Positions 60,669-64,000 of a DNA stretch of 64,000 nt are shown piece by piece. Below the pieces are notes generated by a model. It searched no databases, was not told the DNA's origin, and saw nothing but the letters and a program-made list of their open reading frames with translations. The DNA lies in contig CM034239.1 in assembly GCA_019916065.1 (NCBI GenBank), positions 47,877,812-47,941,811 of the forward strand. The letters run 5' to 3'. Made by a program: the position numbers and the translations under genes. Numbering within the stretch: the stretch's first letter is position 1; the number at the start of each line of letters is the position of its first letter. The stretch comes from Vitellaria paradoxa. Taxonomy: Eukaryota; Streptophyta; Magnoliopsida; Ericales; Sapotaceae.

Positions 60669-60673
60669 CGATT

Positions 60674-62120
60674 AATCTAACCAACAATTCAAACTTCAAA
60701 ACAATTATTCCCATCATTAGAGTCCACTGCATGGTGGGTAGTTTTGAAGACACAACGCAATTTGGCTATCAAACCAATTGGTGAGGTGTAGTTTGTTACA
60801 AATGAGAGAAAAAAAAAAATTATCCCACGCAATCATTTCATTTCATTCCATTCTCTCAAAAGTACCATTTCTAATAAGTGTACCAAACAAGTAAATGAAA
60901 AAAAAAAGTACAAGAATAATCATTTTATTCTATTCCATTCTCTTGTACTAAACGAAACCTTAGTTTAATTATCACAGATTCTCAAGACTTAAAGAATTAT
61001 ATCATCGCATTACAAAGCATTCCTCCACATGTGAGCGAGCGCACAAAAAAAATAAATAAATAAATAAAAAATAAAAGAATGAAACTTAATTATAACTAAA
61101 TAAATTGTGTACAAGAAAGATCCCATATGTTAAATAGCCAGCACTTAATTATGATTCAGTAAACTGTGTACAAGAAAGATCACAGTACAAAAATGGCAGG
61201 ATGAAGTTTGGGTTTTCCCAGTTCCTTTTCTTTTTATTCCTTGTCCCAATCCTAACATAGCGTAGACAATAAGCAATATTATGTTTCGTCTACCAATAAT
61301 TCATGACCCTATATAGTCAAGCTGCTTGAACAATCAAACCTAAAGCATAGAGTAATTGTGGGAGCAAAGTAAACCACAGGAAGGAAGAAGACAAATAGAG
61401 ACTTGATAAGGTTTGTTATCAGATACATAAGAGAGCCACTTTCAATGAACACAATGTGACAACAATGTTATATCAGCAGGATGATGAGCCACAAAATGAA
61501 GGAAAGCTGGTCATAATCAAATATGTGCAGAAGACTAACAATAATTCTTAAAATGAAACCTAACTTCTTGAACATTTAAGCCTGATGCTTCAAAAAAGTC
61601 AACAAACAAGGAGAAAGCAAACAGCGACAGATAAACAAAAGAACCAACAAAAAAATAAGAAGAATGAAGAGGAAGGAATATTTCCAGGATTATAATAGGG
61701 GAAAAAAACGGTTCGGAAAGTCTGGTCGCAAGTTATAAGCAATTAAATGAAAAGAAGAGGTTCTACCAACTGCAAAAATTTCATTTGTATTCACTAGAGT
61801 AAATTGGAGCAGTATAGCAGAAAAATGCTCATGCCGGATCATTGGAAATGTCAGTCGTTCTAGAAGATGTGTGGTGAATAACAACAATATATATAGGTGA
61901 CAAATACATCAAAACTATAGCAACAAAAAACGCCAATAAATGGGGGGTTGTGTATAATCTAAGCAGCTGAAGGCTTTCAAAAGGTAGCATCAATAAAAAT
62001 ATAAGACAAGCACTTCTAACGCAGATGACTAGATAATGAAATCAAAACAAATAATAACTAGTGCTTAAAACGAATGGCACTCAATTTTCAATTTAGACGA
62101 ACTTTGAAAATATAGGAAAA
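60674..62120. other. Spacer right of the retrotransposon
   Basis: AT-rich with no gene seen. Contains a family C MITE (about 60783-60961) and a short direct repeat (about 61085-61125 and 61145-61185, ending TGTACAAGAAAGATC). Confidence 0.5.
60783..60961. mobile_element. MITE family C copy 3
   Basis: Starts GAGGTGTAGTTTGTTACAAATGA and ends, reversed, AAGGTTTCGTTTAGTACAAGAGA. Shares CATTCCATTCTCTC and AATAAGTGTACCAAACAA motifs with the copies at 8712 and 16815. Limits approximate. Confidence 0.4.
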
Positions 62121-62617
62121 AGCATAAGAGGCAATGGTTATAAATGTTAAGTTACTGATTGTCTTAAAAGGTTAAATGGTTAGGAAATGAGCCTAGTATT
62201 ATATATCAAGCTAGTTTAACACTTTTTTACATGTGCAGCTCTGTTTTGCACATGGAAGAAGAAATCAAATCAAATAAGTGGACCAACCACAACATAAAAA
62301 AAATTACCAAAAAAAAAAATAATTATAAAAAAAAAAAAACTGCAACAGATTAAGGCAAATCCACATGATAACAAGATTTGAACTTGTGAAACCAAAACTT
62401 TATTATCATATTAAGTCACCAATTATCTCCTAAACTTTAAATACCAATAATATATATCAAGTTGATTTAATAATAGTGACCCCATAGGGGGTGTGCTAAG
62501 TCTCCTATCGAAGTCATATGGGGCAAAAGAAATAGTTTTCATACCAGCTTGTAAAACTCACAGTCATAGTGCCCTATTGGAAGTCAAATCAAAAGCACAA
62601 CTAACAGTTCATGTTCT

Positions 62618-62756
62618 TCAATTGCAGAAAGGTTTGACCTTGAACCTACAAACAAGCTTCTTCCTTTTTGAGGTAAAGTTGTCAATTGTGAGTACAATCT
62701 TACCAAGCTCATCGATTTTGAAGTACATGCCACTGGTTCATTAGTTGGGGCCATCT
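62618..62756 (-). pseudogene. Patellin GOLD-domain fragment, left arm (-)
   Basis: On -, matches the C-terminal end of patellin from a PANEP-like start to a KKLVxRFKVKPFCN-like end with TGA at 62620-62618. Compared with the right-arm copy it lacks about four bases in the stretch near 62725-62732, which breaks the frame. It is in the orientation of the gene at 63560-63941 but lacks the first half of the exon. Confidence 0.65.
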
Positions 62757-62782
62757 TCATTAGTCATGTATTCAGCACTATA

Positions 62783-62949
62783 GCAATTGCGTACAAAAGT
62801 TAAAGAAGATGGTCCCAGCTAATGAACCAATAGTGTGTATCAGCTTCAAAATCGGTGAGCTTGGTAAGATTGTACTCACAATTGACAACTTTACTTCAAA
62901 AAAGAAGAAGCTTGTTTACAGGTTCAAGGTTAAACCTTTCTGCAATTGA
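62783..62949 (+). pseudogene. Patellin GOLD-domain fragment, right arm (+)
   Basis: Reads KMVPANEPIVCISFKIGELG, then KIVLTIDNFTSKKKKLVYRF, and stops with TGA at 62947-62949. It aligns with the last exon of the patellin at 38856-39107 (VLPANETVISGSFKVSEPGK). The frame is open but truncated at its 5' side by the palindrome centre, and it faces away from the other exons of this paralogue, so it cannot be spliced to them. Confidence 0.75.
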
Positions 62950-63002
62950 AAAACATAAACCATTACTTGTGCTTTTGATTTGACTTCCAATAGGGCACTA
63001 TG

Positions 63003-63091
63003 TTTTTTTAACAAAAGATAAACTCAGACCCAACAAACCAACTCAAAAGTTGGTTTGCCAGATAAGGGAGATAACGCACACAATACAACTA
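63003..63091 (-). mobile_element. Short retroposed sequence (89 bp) in the right arm of the palindrome
   Basis: Absent from the left arm. Flanked by AATAGGGCACTATG at 62989-63002 and 63092-63105, a 14-bp duplication. Read on - it ends in an A-run (GTTAAAAAA), so it looks like a LINE-mobilised small RNA. It contains the hairpin AAACCAACT...AGTTGGTTT (about 63036-63057). No RNA polymerase III boxes seen; parent RNA unknown. Confidence 0.65.
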
Positions 63092-63559
63092 AATAGGGCA
63101 CTATGATTGTGAGTGTTACAAGATGGTATTAAAACTGTTTCTTTTGCCCCGTATGACTTCGATAGGAGACTTAGCACACCTCTTATGGGGTCGCTATTAT
63201 TAAATTAGCTTGATAAATATTATTGGCACTTAAAGTTTAGAAGATAATTGGCGACTTAATATGATAATAGAGCTCTGGTTCCATAAATTCAAATCTTGTT
63301 ATCGTGTGAATTTGCCTTTATTATGTTGCAGTTTTTTTGCTAATTATTTATTTATTTATTTGTTTTTTACAATTTTATTATGTTGTAGTTGGTGCACTTA
63401 TTTGGTTTGATTTTTTTTTTCCATGGACAAAACAGAGCTGCACATGTAGAAAAGTGATAAATTAGCTTGATATATAACACTAGGCTCATTTTCTAACCAT
63501 TTAAATTTTTAAGACAATCGGTGACTTAACATTCATAACTATTGTCTCTTATTCTAGAC

Positions 63560-64000
63560 CTCATTTACTAGGATCTCCACAACTTGCTTTGTTGCAGGTT
63601 TAATAGTAATCTCAGTGGCTGGATCATCAATGCTAAATTCAGGGTTGCAATCACAGAGATCTACACTTTGGCCACCATACTGAATCGGTACTTGTTCTGG
63701 TGATATGTATCTGCTTCACCAACTGAAAAACAAAATCAATTTAATCCAAACAGAGGTAACAAAGGGCTTGCGATAACTTGATTTTCACAATAAACGAAAC
63801 AGAAATCTTCACTAACTTGAAAAGGGTCTCTGCAGTTTTGGATGGACCAGAAAATGCAAGCTTGCTTTTGGTCCTCTGGTGCAAGAACGGATATATCATC
63901 GTACAAAAAGCCCGATACCACCAAGGAGCATTGATGAACACCTTAGGAAGTAAAAACCAACAGGATGTTTTACATCAACAGAAGCAATTTGATTTGAACC
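63560..64000 (-). pseudogene. Second patellin gene, internal exons, running off the right edge
   Basis: Two exons on -: 63817-63941 (125 nt, the same size as exon 2 of the intact patellin; FINAPWWYRAFCTMIYPFLH) and 63560-63710 (151 nt; YISPEQVPIQYGGQS, 9 nt longer than its counterpart and in frame). Donors GTTAGT and GTCTAG, acceptors AAG and CAG, phases as in the gene at 36221. These encode the end of the CRAL-TRIO domain and the link to GOLD. Upstream exons lie past the window. The complete last exon is not found; only GOLD fragments in a palindrome follow, one frameshifted and one reversed, so the 3' end appears wrecked. The surviving exons have no stops, so the damage may be recent. A functional alternative last exon cannot be excluded. 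Confidence 0.75.

Larger units (their letters stand above)
48664..60673 (-). mobile_element. Complete Tat-type Ty3/gypsy LTR retrotransposon (with CGATT target duplications)
   Basis: LTRs at 48669-49563 and 59774-60668 (895 bp each) are flanked by CGATT at 48664-48668 and 60669-60673. Element orientation is -: the 5' LTR is the right one. gag-pol is 59677-54056 (-), and a second gene lies on + at about 50071-52925. Tat-lineage signs: a second, archaeal-type RNase H with intact residues after a decayed first one, no chromodomain, PBS starting TGGCGCCC, and an extra antisense gene between pol and the 3' LTR. I found four LTR differences in 895 bases (48888-48890 region T/C; 49392 G/A; two in the segment near 49489-49492), so insertion was recent. 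The internal region is much GC-richer than the host spacer. Confidence 0.95.
62121..63555. repeat. Large palindrome (inverted duplication) at the 3' end of patellin paralogue
   Basis: Left arm about 62121-62757 and right arm about 62807-63555 are inverse copies with moderate divergence, around a unique centre of about 50 bases. Matching anchors: AGCATAAGAGGCAATGGTTA against the reverse of TAACTATTGTCTCTTATTCT-type sequence at the far right; TTTACATGTGCAGCTCTGTT against AACAGAGCTGCACATGTAGA; AAGTCTCCTATCGAAGTCAT against ATGACTTCGATAGGAGACTT. Each arm contains a patellin GOLD-domain fragment. Confidence 0.85.

Overview
This is nuclear DNA from a flowering plant. The genes are intron-rich with GT..AG splice sites, lie in long AT-rich spacers, and are surrounded by plant-type transposons. 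The two host families present (NRT1/PTR transporters of the NPF5 type and patellins) and a Tat-type Ty3/gypsy element point to an angiosperm. I cannot name the species. All exon limits are my own readings of splice motifs and reading frame, without transcript data.

Layout. (1) 1-16706: tandem cluster of three NPF5.10-like transporter genes, all on +. Copy 1 enters from the left edge (exons 3-4 only) and looks intact. Copy 2 has all four exons but an in-frame TAG in exon 4. Copy 3 lacks exon 2 and has a 261-bp transposon in the intron where exon 2 should be. A tRNA-derived SINE with a 17-bp target duplication lies between copies 2 and 3. (2) 16707-36220: about 19 kb of AT-rich spacer with several families of small inverted-repeat transposons, one hAT remnant, a tandem duplication and one broken transposon-like coding fragment. 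(3) 36221-39107: an intact four-exon patellin gene (Sec14/CRAL-TRIO plus GOLD). (4) 39108-48668: more spacer with a hAT element with 8-bp target duplication, a Tourist-like family with a conserved internal hairpin (one copy interrupted by another element), and an unexplained coding-like segment near 41.5 kb. (5) 48664-60673: a complete, very young Tat-type gypsy retrotransposon on the - strand (895-bp LTRs differing at about 4 sites, CGATT target duplication, uninterrupted 1873-codon gag-pol). (6) 60674-64000: spacer, then the 3' part of a second patellin gene on -, whose last exon is caught in a 1.4-kb palindrome.

Most notable system: the retrotransposon carries a second gene on the opposite strand (about 50071-52925, +), convergent with gag-pol, with four exons and three introns. 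It encodes a plant gypsy-type 'putative transposase' domain (PF04195-like) followed by acidic/basic linkers and a long coiled coil. Antisense introns are not removed from genomic RNA, so the gene can pass through reverse transcription intact. A single missing C in exon 2 shifts the frame in this copy. Between the two converging genes sit three 113-bp direct repeats, each with two potential hairpins, and the U3 region holds a cluster of ACGT-core (G-box/ABRE-like) sites. Antisense genes in Tat elements such as Grande are known; the spliced layout, repeat array and U3 site cluster here deserve checking.
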